Assembly: GCF_003583365.1 (NCBI RefSeq)
Contig: NZ_QXED01000004.1
Location: forward strand, 434,001-498,000
DNA: 64,000 nt
Reading direction: 5' to 3'
Source of the DNA: Fibrisoma montanum
Lineage (GTDB): Bacteria; Bacteroidota; Bacteroidia; Cytophagales; Spirosomataceae
Made by a program: the position numbers and the translations under genes. The number at the start of each line of letters is the position of its first letter. Position 1 is the first letter of the stretch. Below the pieces are notes generated by a model. That model did no database searches and was not told the origin of the DNA. It saw only the letters and a program-made list of their open reading frames with translations. This document shows, piece after piece, positions 36,838 to 46,008 of the stretch.

Positions 36838-36952
36838 GCGACTGGCGGGTACTGCGTTAAAGTGAGGTTTAGAATAAGTAGCTGAACAGAAGCTGGAGGC
36901 TCCTGTTCGGCCAGAGCATTCAGATGTTACGGTACGGTAGTGACTACCAGCG

Positions 36953-37645
36953 TCAGGCTGGCTCTCCATGATCAGTAATGTGCCGGATAAACCGGGCGGG
37001 ATTACCTGCCCAGATCTGATTGGGGGGAATACTTTTACTAACCAGAGATCCTGCGCCAACAATCGAGTTTCGTCCAATACTGACGCCTTTTAGAATGGTA
37101 GTATGTGCCCCGATGAAAACATTATCCTCAAGTACGACAGGAGCTGTTTTCGTAAAGGCATCGTCTTCAATGGCTGCAGTGCGGATGGCCGGGTCCAGAC
37201 TATGAAAATCGGTGTCGTAGATAGCCGTATTGTTGCCGATACGTACGTTGTCGCGGATGGTGACCTGCTTTGTGCAGACGATCGATGTGCAGCTCATCCC
37301 CACGTTGTTACCAATCGTTAGTCTTGCTCCCTCACTAACCATAAAAATGCAGGGCTGCTGCCGTCCAATAAGTGTGTAGCGGCCGGAGTGCATCACAAAC
37401 CGATTGCCAATCCGGATGTAGCCGTTCAGGTTATTATTAATGACCGGAATGCCGCGTGCGATAAAATCACGTTGAAAAACAACGCCATTCACCTTGAAGA
37501 GTATGTATGTATAGATTTTGGAATAACGGACATGAATGGATGTAGCAATCAGCTTGCAGACTTTGCCGGCTACCCGAAGCGCATAGCTCGCTGATAACTT
37601 GCTGGTCGGGGTCGAAACGGCAGAATTGGTGTATTCCTGAACCAT
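36953..37645 (-). CDS. hexapeptide-repeat (left-handed beta-helix) acyltransferase
   Basis: The 230-residue protein carries the repeating hexapeptide pattern of left-handed beta-helix acyltransferases, from GARLTIGNNVGMSCTSIVCT to TILKGVSIGRNSIVGAGSLV, and ends GNPARFIRHI. The catalytic histidine is probably in TDFHSLDP, as in maltose and colanic-acid acetyltransferases. It should add acetyl groups from acetyl-CoA to a sugar residue of the exopolysaccharide in the cytosol. The N-terminal 90 residues are longer than in the smallest family members and show no clear domain. It lies 33 bases downstream of a glycosyltransferase gene in the same direction. Confidence 0.9.
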   Translation of the reverse strand: MVQEYTNSAVSTPTSKLSASYALRVAGKVCKLIATSIHVRYSKIYTYILFKVNGVVFQRDFIARGIPVINNNLNGYIRIGNRFVMHSGRYTLIGRQQPCIFMVSEGARLTIGNNVGMSCTSIVCTKQVTIRDNVRIGNNTAIYDTDFHSLDPAIRTAAIEDDAFTKTAPVVLEDNVFIGAHTTILKGVSIGRNSIVGAGSLVSKSIPPNQIWAGNPARFIRHITDHGEPA

Positions 37646-37678
37646 GGTATTACTTGTATAAGATGAGCGTTGCAGGGG

Positions 37679-38575
37679 TTAATGCATGCCTGCATACGTC
37701 TTCAGTCGATTGTAGATGCGGGTTGCCAGGCTATAGCGCTGTAACGTCTGGCGTTGGTAGTAGTCCGTAACTGCTACGTTGTCGAGGAACCGGAACGTTC
37801 TGCGTTCGCCGGAATCGAGAATAGTACGGTAGCGGTTATACACGTTCGTATGCGTTGCTTCTTTGCCGAAACCAATGTTTTGTACTTTCGAGATAGTCGG
37901 ATAAACCGTAAGGGCGTTGGCTTTGAACCGATTGTAGCAAAAACGAATGTCCCAGGCATCAATTTCGCCTTCCATCTGCCGGCGCAGCATTCGAACCAGA
38001 TCCGTCCCTCCCTGCATGAAGGCTTTCTGCTGTTCCCGCTCGGAAATGAACTGGCTGAAATCGGCGATGGACCAATCAACACTATGCCAGCGGTCAGCCC
38101 AGGTGGCCCATCCCCACGGACTATGACGCGGCATGAAGTACGTATCAGCCGGATAATCGGCGGGTCGCTGGAATGGAAATGTATAGCCGGAAATTGAAAA
38201 GACGCCAGGTTCGGCTGCGTATTTCGCCAGACACTGGTTCATGTAATCCAAAAAATTAGGCGACGTTACGATGTCATCTTCGACAATGATAGCCGATGAG
38301 TGCTCCGAAAGTACTTTTGAAACTCCTCCAATAATTGAATCCGCGCAGCCAATATTTGATTCAGCAAACCTATAGCTTACCGATTTGAATCCGGTAATTT
38401 CCTGAACCAATTGCCGAACCTGATTCACTTTCAGTTCATCAATAAATTTTTTTGGCGCATCAACAAAGACATATAAATCACTTTCGGGGGCCAGGTAGTT
38501 GCGTTGTAGCGCCTGTATTGTCTGCGCTAACTCAGCCGGACGTTTATAGCCAAATAGTACAATAGGAGCAGGCAT
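37679..38575 (-). CDS. glycosyltransferase (GT-A fold, GT2/GnT I-like)
   Basis: The 298-residue protein begins MPAPIVLFGYKRPAELAQTI and carries the acidic sugar-nucleotide-binding motif IIVEDDIVTSPNFLDYMNQC near residue 96-115. YVFVDAPKK and the later GWATWADRWHSVDW are also characteristic. The fold and motif order match GT-A enzymes grouped with GT2 or the N-acetylglucosaminyltransferase I-like family. It should transfer one sugar to the lipid-linked repeat unit at the inner face of the membrane. Donor and acceptor cannot be read. The next gene upstream in the operon is a GT26 enzyme, 26 bases away. Confidence 0.86.
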   Translation of the reverse strand: MPAPIVLFGYKRPAELAQTIQALQRNYLAPESDLYVFVDAPKKFIDELKVNQVRQLVQEITGFKSVSYRFAESNIGCADSIIGGVSKVLSEHSSAIIVEDDIVTSPNFLDYMNQCLAKYAAEPGVFSISGYTFPFQRPADYPADTYFMPRHSPWGWATWADRWHSVDWSIADFSQFISEREQQKAFMQGGTDLVRMLRRQMEGEIDAWDIRFCYNRFKANALTVYPTISKVQNIGFGKEATHTNVYNRYRTILDSGERRTFRFLDNVAVTDYYQRQTLQRYSLATRIYNRLKTYAGMH

Positions 38576-38601
38576 AACTTAATATTTATTTGAACGGGAT
38601 T

Positions 38602-39384
38602 TTACCAGCGCTGACGAATCAATTGCTTCAGGAAGAAATACACGAATAAGGTATTAGTAACGGCGTATCGTTTAAATAATCGGCGCGGCTCCTGTACAAG
38701 CCTGAATAACCACTCGAATCCGATTCGTTGGATCCATTTAGGCGCGCGTTTCTTCTCGCCAATCAGCATGGGTAAAGCGCCCCCGATTCCCAGCATGACT
38801 GCGTGAATCCGGTGTTTCATCTGCTCCATCCAAAGCTCTTGTTTCGGGCAGCCAAGCGCGACAAAAACCAAGCCTGCGCCTGAATTATTAATAGTGTCAA
38901 TTACATCCTTTTCCTCCTGGTCCGTAAGCGTTCGGAAGGGGGGGGAAATTGTGCCCGCAATGTTAACAGCCGGAAAATTCTGTTGACAAAACTGCCGTAC
39001 CCGTTGGAGTACATCAGGTGTGCAGCCGTAGAAAAAAATTGAAACATTATCTTTTTCTGCCCGGGCTAATAAACTCATGATCATGTCCATTCCCGCCACA
39101 CGGTCCTGGCTGAGGCCATATAAGCTTTTTATGGCCCAGACAAGGGGCATCCCATCGGTTATTGCCCAGTCGGCCTTGTTCACAGCCTCTGCTACATCAG
39201 TCTGCAAATGAGCTTCTACGACCATGTGAACGTTTGCAAAACACACGGTTCTGGACCGGCGGTGCGCTGCATTCATCATGATGCCATCGATTAACGTTTC
39301 GTGTGACGCGCTCGTTAAATTCAAACTGACAACACGATTACGAACCAGGTTCTGATATGAGCTAACAGTACGTTGCGAAACCAA
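38602..39384 (-). CDS. WecG/TagA/CpsF family glycosyltransferase (GT26)
   Basis: A 260-residue protein of the GT26 family, recognisable by FANVHMVVEAHLQ, DWAITDGMPLVWAIK, SIFFYGCTPDVLQ and GLVFVALGCPKQELWMEQ. These are the conserved blocks of enzymes adding ManNAcA, ManNAc or glucose to lipid-linked intermediates. The only usable start is a TTG (39382-39384), since a stop codon precedes it in frame and the next ATG would remove the first family block. It is the first gene after a 476-base gap in the locus and may have its own promoter. Confidence 0.88.
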   Translation of the reverse strand: MVSQRTVSSYQNLVRNRVVSLNLTSASHETLIDGIMMNAAHRRSRTVCFANVHMVVEAHLQTDVAEAVNKADWAITDGMPLVWAIKSLYGLSQDRVAGMDMIMSLLARAEKDNVSIFFYGCTPDVLQRVRQFCQQNFPAVNIAGTISPPFRTLTDQEEKDVIDTINNSGAGLVFVALGCPKQELWMEQMKHRIHAVMLGIGGALPMLIGEKKRAPKWIQRIGFEWLFRLVQEPRRLFKRYAVTNTLFVYFFLKQLIRQRW

Positions 39385-39860
39385 AATTGTAATAGATTAT
39401 AAGTGATAACCAGATGGTCAAAATTAAAGATGTATTGCTGGCTATCAACGGGCAATAAACCACGTGTAAATTGGCTTATGTAACTGTTTATGGTATCTAT
39501 AAAAAAGAAATAGGTTTGAAGTTTTTTAGGGTAAATAAGGTAATGAGTAAGTGTACTGGTAACTGATTTAATACATGAATGAGCACTGGAATGCCACTGA
39601 AAAATTTTTGAGCGGTCTGTCTGAAGTTGATAATTTTAATTTGCGTTTCACCCATTGTTAGGAAGATAGTCAATTGTTAAAATCAAATAAGTTGATATAA
39701 TATGTTAAAGGAAATGCACAATCCGGAACATAGAGAATTTGTATTGCTATACTAATAAAAAAGATACCTGCTATTTCGGCAGGTATCTTGTACGGGTAAA
39801 AAAAATATTGTTGCGTAAACTGGTCAAATATATAGCTGATAAAAAACAAGCCTGATTGAG
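39385..39860. other. gap inside the exopolysaccharide locus
   Basis: No credible gene is seen in these 476 AT-rich bases. They contain the terminator of the upstream GT4 gene (39755-39789). They presumably also hold a promoter for the GT26-to-beta-helix gene group, but no clear box could be identified. Confidence 0.6.
39755..39789 (-). terminator. rho-independent terminator of the GT4 gene
   Basis: AAGATACCTGC (39761-39771) and GCAGGTATCTT (39779-39789) form a perfect 11-bp stem with a 7-base loop. Read on the minus strand it is followed by a T run (the A-rich stretch at 39755-39762). Confidence 0.85.
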
Positions 39861-41132
39861 TTATTTTGCTTCATTAGCATACATTTTTTTTGAATTTGTA
39901 GCCGATAAAGCTGCGGGGTAGAATTCATCAATAAATCGTTTTATTTTTAAATCCCATACCTCCTGTTTTGCAAATTGATACGCAGCTTCGCCCATTTTAA
40001 GTCGTTCCGCCGGATGCGTATACATTCGTTCAATTGCTTTAGCTAATTCATCGACGACTTGATCCTTCGTCTGAATCGAAACCTTGATTCCATTTGAATC
40101 ATTAACCAATTCGTCCTGACCATGTAGTGAAAGAGTAATTATTGGCAGGGAGAAGGCCATGGCTTCCAGAAGTTGGTGCGGGCATGAATCTCGAAGACTG
40201 GTAAAGACGAAGACATCAGCTTCCCGGTAAAAATTTCTAACCTCCTGAAAGGTAACCTGACCTGCCAGCTTAACCCGATCCGCTACCTGATAGCGGGTTA
40301 AATAATCGGTCAGATGGTCGCTCATTTCACCACTACCACCCACTATGGTCAAGGTGATTGGGTAGGCTGGATTAACTTTACTGAATGCGTGAATGGTAAG
40401 TTCAAGGGCTTTCCGGGGTAATAAGCGACCCACCCACAGCAAGTTCAACTCGTTACCGCTTGTTCGTCGGACTGGTTCATCGGGCAGAAATGACGAAGCC
40501 AGACCGGCGTCCCACACCCAGTCAATCGGCTTCTTCGGCCGAAATTGCTGAGCCAGTTTGTAAGTGTCTTTATTGGTGACAATAACCCGGGAGGCCCGCC
40601 GTAACGATGAGTAGAACCCCGGATTCAAGCGTTGCAAAAGCCTGCTGACCAAGCCTCTGAGCTGTTCGCGTCGCCAGTATTTGCCGAAATAGTCTTTCAG
40701 AATAGCCGGTGCTTCCTGCCCGCCACCAACTGGTCCGAAAATGAACGGAATGTTTAGCTTATACATGAAGCTACCAAGCTGAATGCTGCCGTAGGTTACG
40801 TGATGCACGAGATCGAATCGTTCACGGCTATTCAACTGCCTGGCCGTACGGTATGCCTGCCATTGCCAGTACAGGTAATGAAAATACAGACCGAACAGGC
40901 CTTTGTAGTAAAGCCGGTCTACCCATTGGGGCACCCGTACGTAATGGACGCGCAGGTTCGGAAATAACCCATTTGCAAGAATTGGCTCAATAACGGTCTC
41001 TCCATCACCCTGAGTAAGACAATGCACTTCTACCTCATTCAAGCTTAAGGTCGAAGCATACGTCCAGCCGGTCAATTGTTCAGAGCCTTGATACGGTACG
41101 CAGGCATAGGCTGATAGAAGAACTTTCATCAT
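39861..41132 (-). CDS. glycosyltransferase family 4 (GT-B fold)
   Basis: The 423-residue protein starts MMKVLLSAYACVPYQGSEQL and shows the two-domain GT-B layout. The donor-binding C-terminal domain is clear: LLWVGRLLPRKALELTIHAF, TIVGGSGE, VKLAGQVTFQEVRNFYREAD and VFVFTSLRDSCPHQLLEAMA, with the EX7E-type motif in DSCPHQLLEAM. It should transfer a sugar from a nucleotide donor to the growing repeat unit. The gene lies only 4 bases after the upstream GT2 stop, so the two are co-transcribed, and a strong terminator follows it. Confidence 0.92.
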   Translation of the reverse strand: MMKVLLSAYACVPYQGSEQLTGWTYASTLSLNEVEVHCLTQGDGETVIEPILANGLFPNLRVHYVRVPQWVDRLYYKGLFGLYFHYLYWQWQAYRTARQLNSRERFDLVHHVTYGSIQLGSFMYKLNIPFIFGPVGGGQEAPAILKDYFGKYWRREQLRGLVSRLLQRLNPGFYSSLRRASRVIVTNKDTYKLAQQFRPKKPIDWVWDAGLASSFLPDEPVRRTSGNELNLLWVGRLLPRKALELTIHAFSKVNPAYPITLTIVGGSGEMSDHLTDYLTRYQVADRVKLAGQVTFQEVRNFYREADVFVFTSLRDSCPHQLLEAMAFSLPIITLSLHGQDELVNDSNGIKVSIQTKDQVVDELAKAIERMYTHPAERLKMGEAAYQFAKQEVWDLKIKRFIDEFYPAALSATNSKKMYANEAK

Positions 41133-41136
41133 TCCC

Positions 41137-42021
41137 TCAAACGGTTTTTACTAGTCCAACCTTGCGCAGCAAAAAACCGATGCTGATTCGGGAGATATCG
41201 GCAATGAAATAGAGGATCTTAGTCTTTGAATGGGCCTTCGCAAAATGATAACGGGCTTTCAGATACGTTGGCGACTTGATAGACGAAAAGCCACTGATGA
41301 ACTCTTTCCAGCTAATTCGACGCTCGGTCTGAATGCCTGTTTCATTTACGTATTCGTACACCAGGCTGCTGGTATTGACGACTAGCGGAAAACCCGCTTT
41401 GCGGGCCCGAACCGAAAAGTCGATATCGGACATGTAATGGATGTAATTGGTCGCATCATACAAACCGATTTTTTTGAATACGATCAAGGGAATCAACGCC
41501 CCGCGACCAGAAAGCGAATCGGAGCTTAACCAGGCGGCTTTCGCCTTTAGTTCCGGATAACTGTAGTGATAATCAGCCGCTAAATTTTTACCGCCGGCTG
41601 TGTATAGTTCAAAAGCGGTGCCGGCAAATTCGAGTTTGTCCGGATTTTCGCTGTCTACGCAAACTGATCCGATCAGGCAGGGCTTATGAAGTGCGTAGGC
41701 ATCGATCAGGGTCTGCAGGTAATCAGATTCCACTTTTGTATCGTCGTTGAGAGTCAGGACGAAGTTGTCTTCGCCTTTCATCTCGTGCATAAGCGCGTAT
41801 CGGACGCCCCAGTTTGTGCCCTCTGTCCACCAGAGATTACCATTTCCACGAAGGAGCACCACCGACGGAAAATCCTGCTCAATCATCTCCGAAGTGCCAT
41901 CAGTTGACCCATCGTCGACAACGATGATCCGAAAGTTCCGGTAGGTCTGAGCCATAAGGCATTCCAGACACTGCCTGGTGTATTTTATACGATTAAATAC
42001 GGGTATGACTATGTTGATCAT
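41137..42021 (-). CDS. glycosyltransferase family 2
   Basis: I use the ATG at 42019-42021, giving 294 residues starting MINIVIPVFNRIKYTRQCLE, the standard GT2 opening. The longer frame from 42168 is read from inside the upstream gene. GT2 motifs follow: FRIIVVDDGSTDGTSEM (about 29-45), VLTLNDDTKVESDYLQTL (the metal-binding DDD-like site) and SLSGRGALIPL. The enzyme adds a sugar, often rhamnose-like in this subtype, to a lipid-linked acceptor. The start overlaps the end of the polymerase gene by 29 bases, a sign of translational coupling. Confidence 0.92.
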   Translation of the reverse strand: MINIVIPVFNRIKYTRQCLECLMAQTYRNFRIIVVDDGSTDGTSEMIEQDFPSVVLLRGNGNLWWTEGTNWGVRYALMHEMKGEDNFVLTLNDDTKVESDYLQTLIDAYALHKPCLIGSVCVDSENPDKLEFAGTAFELYTAGGKNLAADYHYSYPELKAKAAWLSSDSLSGRGALIPLIVFKKIGLYDATNYIHYMSDIDFSVRARKAGFPLVVNTSSLVYEYVNETGIQTERRISWKEFISGFSSIKSPTYLKARYHFAKAHSKTKILYFIADISRISIGFLLRKVGLVKTV

Positions 42022-43258
42022 AATGCTGTCCGAACTGAGGGTAAGAGAAATCCATCGGTGCCAACTGCTCTGCGTACGGATCAGGCGCAGGCGTAGCGAC
42101 AAACGCATGATACATACCAAGGCCGACGAAGCTCCAGTAACACACAGGAAACTGATACGAAATGCCAAATACCAACGCTCCGGCTATGTAGCTGAATAGT
42201 ACAAGCTGATCGATGGTCATGTAGCGGTGGCGCTTATACAATGCCCATAACGTGGCGACTATGATGATCAGATTAAGCATCAGGCCAAATAAGCCGTAGT
42301 TATAGAGCAGGTCAATGTACTGCGAATGAATGACCGTACCTTTCTCCGAAAAGCCGTCATTCTCCATAACCTCGCCTTCTTCATAGCCTTCGTAGCGCCA
42401 TCCAAAAACCGGCCGTTCCGCAATTTTCTTCCAGTAATACAAGGTTTGTTCATAGCGCCAACTGCCCGTTTCATCTTCTGTCGGCGTAAAAATTCCGCCA
42501 ATATTTTCGACGAAAGCCTGTACCCGGGTGGGCGATATAGCCGTTATGATCGGTGCCGCCAGGAAGAAAAGGAGTAGCATAGTGCCAATACTACGCCGGA
42601 TCTGTAAGCGGCTGTTAGGTATTCTACCTAATACGGATAATCCAATAATGAGCAGTGCTGAAAATGTGATGGAAGCAATCACCGATCGGTGCATCAGCAA
42701 CACGGTATAAGTAAATACGGCGATGGTTTTCAACAAATCGGACCACTTATACTTTGTCAGGTACTGAACAAAAAAATAAGTGAAAGGAATGATCATGAAC
42801 AAGGCTTCGGATGCTTCCTGCGTACGAGTTTCAGGGGTGAGACGATACGTAAAAATTTTGCCTAGTATAATCTGATTAATAAAGAAAAACAGGAAGATCA
42901 ACCAAACCGCCGTTTTGATCGGAAATGGAGAAAGTTTTACGGCAATAAAATAGGCAATCAATGCCACACCACAGTAAAAAAAACGCTTTACTACAAATGG
43001 TGAATAAAGGATTTGATTGTATGTATATAACGATTCAAAAATAAGCCCGATAGTGCCAATAATTAATGCGTATAAAACAAAGTTGTAAATAGCAGGAAAG
43101 CGATATAAAGCCAGAATAAACAGGAAGGGAATGCCAAACACAGCAAGGATATTGTTCATCTGATAAGCGATTACACTTTCTACGTCTCCTCCATAACACA
43201 TCGCTTCTGTTGCGAACAGAATTATAAAAAATAAGGCTTTCCCAATTTTTTGTTTCAT
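41993..43258 (-). CDS. O-antigen ligase/polymerase-like membrane protein (Wzy type)
   Basis: A 421-residue integral membrane protein with about ten to twelve hydrophobic segments. One large external loop (about 255-330) contains WRYEQTLYYWKKIAERPVFG and VIHSQYIDLLYNYGLFGLML. That pattern, with the HSQY-x-DLL-x-NYG-x-FG block, is typical of the O-antigen ligase/Wzy_C family. In this context it most likely polymerises exported repeat units at the outer face of the inner membrane. The gene is AT-rich compared with housekeeping genes in the window, as is usual for Wzy and Wzx genes. Confidence 0.87.
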   Translation of the reverse strand: MKQKIGKALFFIILFATEAMCYGGDVESVIAYQMNNILAVFGIPFLFILALYRFPAIYNFVLYALIIGTIGLIFESLYTYNQILYSPFVVKRFFYCGVALIAYFIAVKLSPFPIKTAVWLIFLFFFINQIILGKIFTYRLTPETRTQEASEALFMIIPFTYFFVQYLTKYKWSDLLKTIAVFTYTVLLMHRSVIASITFSALLIIGLSVLGRIPNSRLQIRRSIGTMLLLFFLAAPIITAISPTRVQAFVENIGGIFTPTEDETGSWRYEQTLYYWKKIAERPVFGWRYEGYEEGEVMENDGFSEKGTVIHSQYIDLLYNYGLFGLMLNLIIIVATLWALYKRHRYMTIDQLVLFSYIAGALVFGISYQFPVCYWSFVGLGMYHAFVATPAPDPYAEQLAPMDFSYPQFGQHYDQHSHTRI

Positions 43259-43345
43259 ATATGTAATAGGATAACCTACAATAACACGTTGACTTTATAA
43301 ACTTAACTAAGCAGATACGTACATTCCATTAGACGGAAGAATAGA

Positions 43346-44383
43346 CTACCAGTAACACCCGCCTTCAACTAAATTACTTTGTGTCGGTGTTTCTGTTTTT
43401 GCCGGCCGTATCCAATAGTCATTTTGCAGAGAAGCATATTTGGGCTTATTGTCCCAGCGGGCTCCTTTTATTCCAAATAAAACTTGTAATACGCCACCCA
43501 TATGAACTGCCTTTTTTTCTTTCGACTTGACGTAGGCAGCCAGATGCATACCATAAGCACCGGCACCAATCAAGGCAATATCAAATTCGGTTTCATCTAT
43601 CTGCTTATACATACTTTGAAGCGCATCAAACCACGTAGCAAAACCGGTTTGTGAGTTGGCTAATGATTGGACCGCTTTTATTGTTTTTAATGTAAATTTT
43701 GGTAGAATAGCAGGGTTATCAAACAGGAGTTCTCTTCTTTCGTACTGTGATTGAATACTGTTTTCAAAGGGATGAATAACTAAAACCGTTTTACCTTCAA
43801 GAGCTTTAGTCCAGGGTTCATCAAAAAAGAAGGGTTCAAAATCGTCGATTGAAATACGTTTAGTGGTTGACAGATGCGACTCCAGGTGTTTCTCTTCTTT
43901 CAGCCAGGATACCAGAATGTCAATTTTTGATAAATTTTGTAAAGTTTCGTCGGCAAACCGTTCGAGTAGTTTTTGGTCTGTAGGAAAGAAACCAGACCAG
44001 ACGCTCATGTTATTCACGATGCTTTTACGCCAGCCGATAACGTTAATCTCATCCATCAGATAGCGCCGGAACGTTTCCAGATCGAAGCGCTTGTAACGTG
44101 TCATATAATGGGCCGCTACGCAATTCAATTCAGTAGCGCCAAACCGCGTTATCATGCAAGGTGAATCACTCGCCAATAAAGCGGCAATGGCATGATTAGC
44201 ACGCTGGCCAACGAAGTCATAAGATCTGCCGGCTGGCATATCGGTAGCCTGCTCGTGATTGGTTACCAACTTTGTAACCCCTTCGTACCCGTATTTAACA
44301 AGACGCAACAGGGTAGTAGACCAGTAGGAGCGCTCAATTGTTCCTGGGTTGTAAGAATGGATAAACTGGTTTGCCATTGTCAT
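43346..44383 (-). CDS. probable GT-D-like glycosyltransferase or related exopolysaccharide protein
   Basis: The 345-residue protein is read from the ATG at 44383; a TTG precedes it and an ATG three codons on is possible. It is not a certain family match. The segment CMITRFGATELNCVAAHYM resembles the 'SR(F/Y)GDGEL' donor-site motif of GT-D fold glycosyltransferases (DUF1792), though the Asp is replaced by Ala. MSVWSGFFPTDQKLLERFAD and DILVSWLKEEK match the rest of that pattern, as does FDIALIGAGAYGMHLAAYVK near the end. It lies between flippase and polymerase genes, 5 bases after the flippase stop, so a sugar-transfer role in the same pathway is likely. Confidence 0.65.
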   Translation of the reverse strand: MTMANQFIHSYNPGTIERSYWSTTLLRLVKYGYEGVTKLVTNHEQATDMPAGRSYDFVGQRANHAIAALLASDSPCMITRFGATELNCVAAHYMTRYKRFDLETFRRYLMDEINVIGWRKSIVNNMSVWSGFFPTDQKLLERFADETLQNLSKIDILVSWLKEEKHLESHLSTTKRISIDDFEPFFFDEPWTKALEGKTVLVIHPFENSIQSQYERRELLFDNPAILPKFTLKTIKAVQSLANSQTGFATWFDALQSMYKQIDETEFDIALIGAGAYGMHLAAYVKSKEKKAVHMGGVLQVLFGIKGARWDNKPKYASLQNDYWIRPAKTETPTQSNLVEGGCYW

Positions 44384-44387
44384 CAAC

Positions 44388-45917
44388 TTATTGATTTAGA
44401 GTCTGGTCTGGTATCGCTTTTCGTTTAAACTTCTGAATTGCGATCGAAACCTGAAGACGTATCTCCGGAACAGTTAAATAAAAACAGGCTACTGCAAATA
44501 CCGTGAATAAGAAGGCAACGAAAACTACCTGTAAGAGCGATTCGTAGCGTAAGTTGTGCAGATAAAAAGCCATGCAGGACATAAGTAGCAGAGGAGTCAG
44601 ATTGGGCTTAACAACCTGCCATACTTCTGACGGCTTAAGGCCGATCACCCTGGCCAGGTCGAGCTGATAGTACCAGAACTCTGTGGCTAAATAGCTGATA
44701 ATCAATGCTGCCAGCAGACCAACCACGCCAAAGTACATTGTCAGAGGAAAAATAAGGACCAGATAAAGTATTGATCGGTAGATGCCCACTTTACTGTTAC
44801 CTTTAATATTTCCTGCTGAAAACGAAAAATTCGAATTGCTGTACGTGTACGAAGAGATAATGATTGATAGTACAATAAGTACGTTTTCTAAATCGCCAAT
44901 GTAGTTTTCGGCTCCTACCCAAAAGTTCAAAAGGGCTTCATTAAAAATTATAAAACCAAATGATATAATAAGTGATATAAAAATAAATCCTTTAAGGAAT
45001 TGTATGTAAATCGTCTTAACAGAATTACTATCTCCCTTGCCAAAGCTATGTGACATAGAAGGTAAAAGGGCGTAGGTTGTACGGTTTACAAAACCACTGA
45101 AAATATTCTGAGGACGTCTACTTAATTCTAATTGTGTAATGATGCTTGGCTCCAGAAACCTTGAAACAACAATCAAATCAATATTATTTGCAATGGTAAT
45201 CCCCATTTTATTAGCAAACGTGTATGAAAATATTTTATAAAAACTTTTGAAATAGTGTTTATCGTATTCTAGTCGAATTGTGTCTTTTTGCAGCGCGTAA
45301 AGAAAAATCAGGCCATTCCCGACAAAATACAGAACACCAGTTACAGCCCGGCTATACCCAATACTCAATAAACCCCACCCCTGGATAAGGCCATAGATTG
45401 ATATGACTATCCCGACGAGTTGTGATACCAGATAAACTAAACCTGTATAAGCTGTATGTTGTAAACCTTGGTTAACACCTACAAGGGAGTAAGTACATAA
45501 AGACAGGGAGGAACCAATCGACGCCCAGAAAAATGCTTCCTGAAGTAAGGAAGTGTGCGGCCATTTTTTTAAATCTAAAATGACGGGAATAGATTGCTGG
45601 ATTAGTAAACTAATGGAAAAAGAAGCAACTAGAATGATTGAACATAAAATCAGCCCTGAAGTAATCAGCTTGGAAAGCTCAGTTTTGTTATTCTGGCCTG
45701 CTGTGAAAGCCACTTTTTGTTCTAATGTGATGCCTACGCCTGGTTCAATGATTGTTATCCAGATCAATATATTTCCGCTGGCTAACCAGTACGCATACGT
45801 TGAGCTTTCAATGTAATGTAAGTAAAGTGGAGCCATCAATATTCCACTGATTATACTTAATATAACCGATGAATATTGATAAAATAGATTCCAGTATGTA
45901 GACTTATTCAAAGCCAT
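44388..45917 (-). CDS. polysaccharide flippase (Wzx-type, MOP superfamily)
   Basis: A 509-residue membrane protein with about twelve to fourteen hydrophobic segments and few charged residues in the membrane. It matches polysaccharide transporters of the MOP/MATE superfamily, with blocks such as YWLASGNILIWITIIEPGVG near the start and LSRRPQNIFSGFVNRTTYAL in the middle. Its expected role is to flip undecaprenyl-linked repeat units across the inner membrane. It lies between the priming transferase and the GT-D-like gene. The gene is AT-rich. Confidence 0.9.
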   Translation of the reverse strand: MALNKSTYWNLFYQYSSVILSIISGILMAPLYLHYIESSTYAYWLASGNILIWITIIEPGVGITLEQKVAFTAGQNNKTELSKLITSGLILCSIILVASFSISLLIQQSIPVILDLKKWPHTSLLQEAFFWASIGSSLSLCTYSLVGVNQGLQHTAYTGLVYLVSQLVGIVISIYGLIQGWGLLSIGYSRAVTGVLYFVGNGLIFLYALQKDTIRLEYDKHYFKSFYKIFSYTFANKMGITIANNIDLIVVSRFLEPSIITQLELSRRPQNIFSGFVNRTTYALLPSMSHSFGKGDSNSVKTIYIQFLKGFIFISLIISFGFIIFNEALLNFWVGAENYIGDLENVLIVLSIIISSYTYSNSNFSFSAGNIKGNSKVGIYRSILYLVLIFPLTMYFGVVGLLAALIISYLATEFWYYQLDLARVIGLKPSEVWQVVKPNLTPLLLMSCMAFYLHNLRYESLLQVVFVAFLFTVFAVACFYLTVPEIRLQVSIAIQKFKRKAIPDQTLNQ

Positions 45918-46008
45918 GATAAAAAATAATGTGAATCAGAATCTGTTAAACGCTCAACTTATTTTTGGTTTTTTAGAAGCAGTTGGCTTAACTGCTGAGT
46001 AAAATGTT

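Noticed and set aside
36838-37077. N-terminal extension of the hypothetical gene at 36262
   Set aside because: It overlaps the acetyltransferase gene in another frame by 125 bases and has an atypical composition. An ATG at 36837 gives a cleaner gene.
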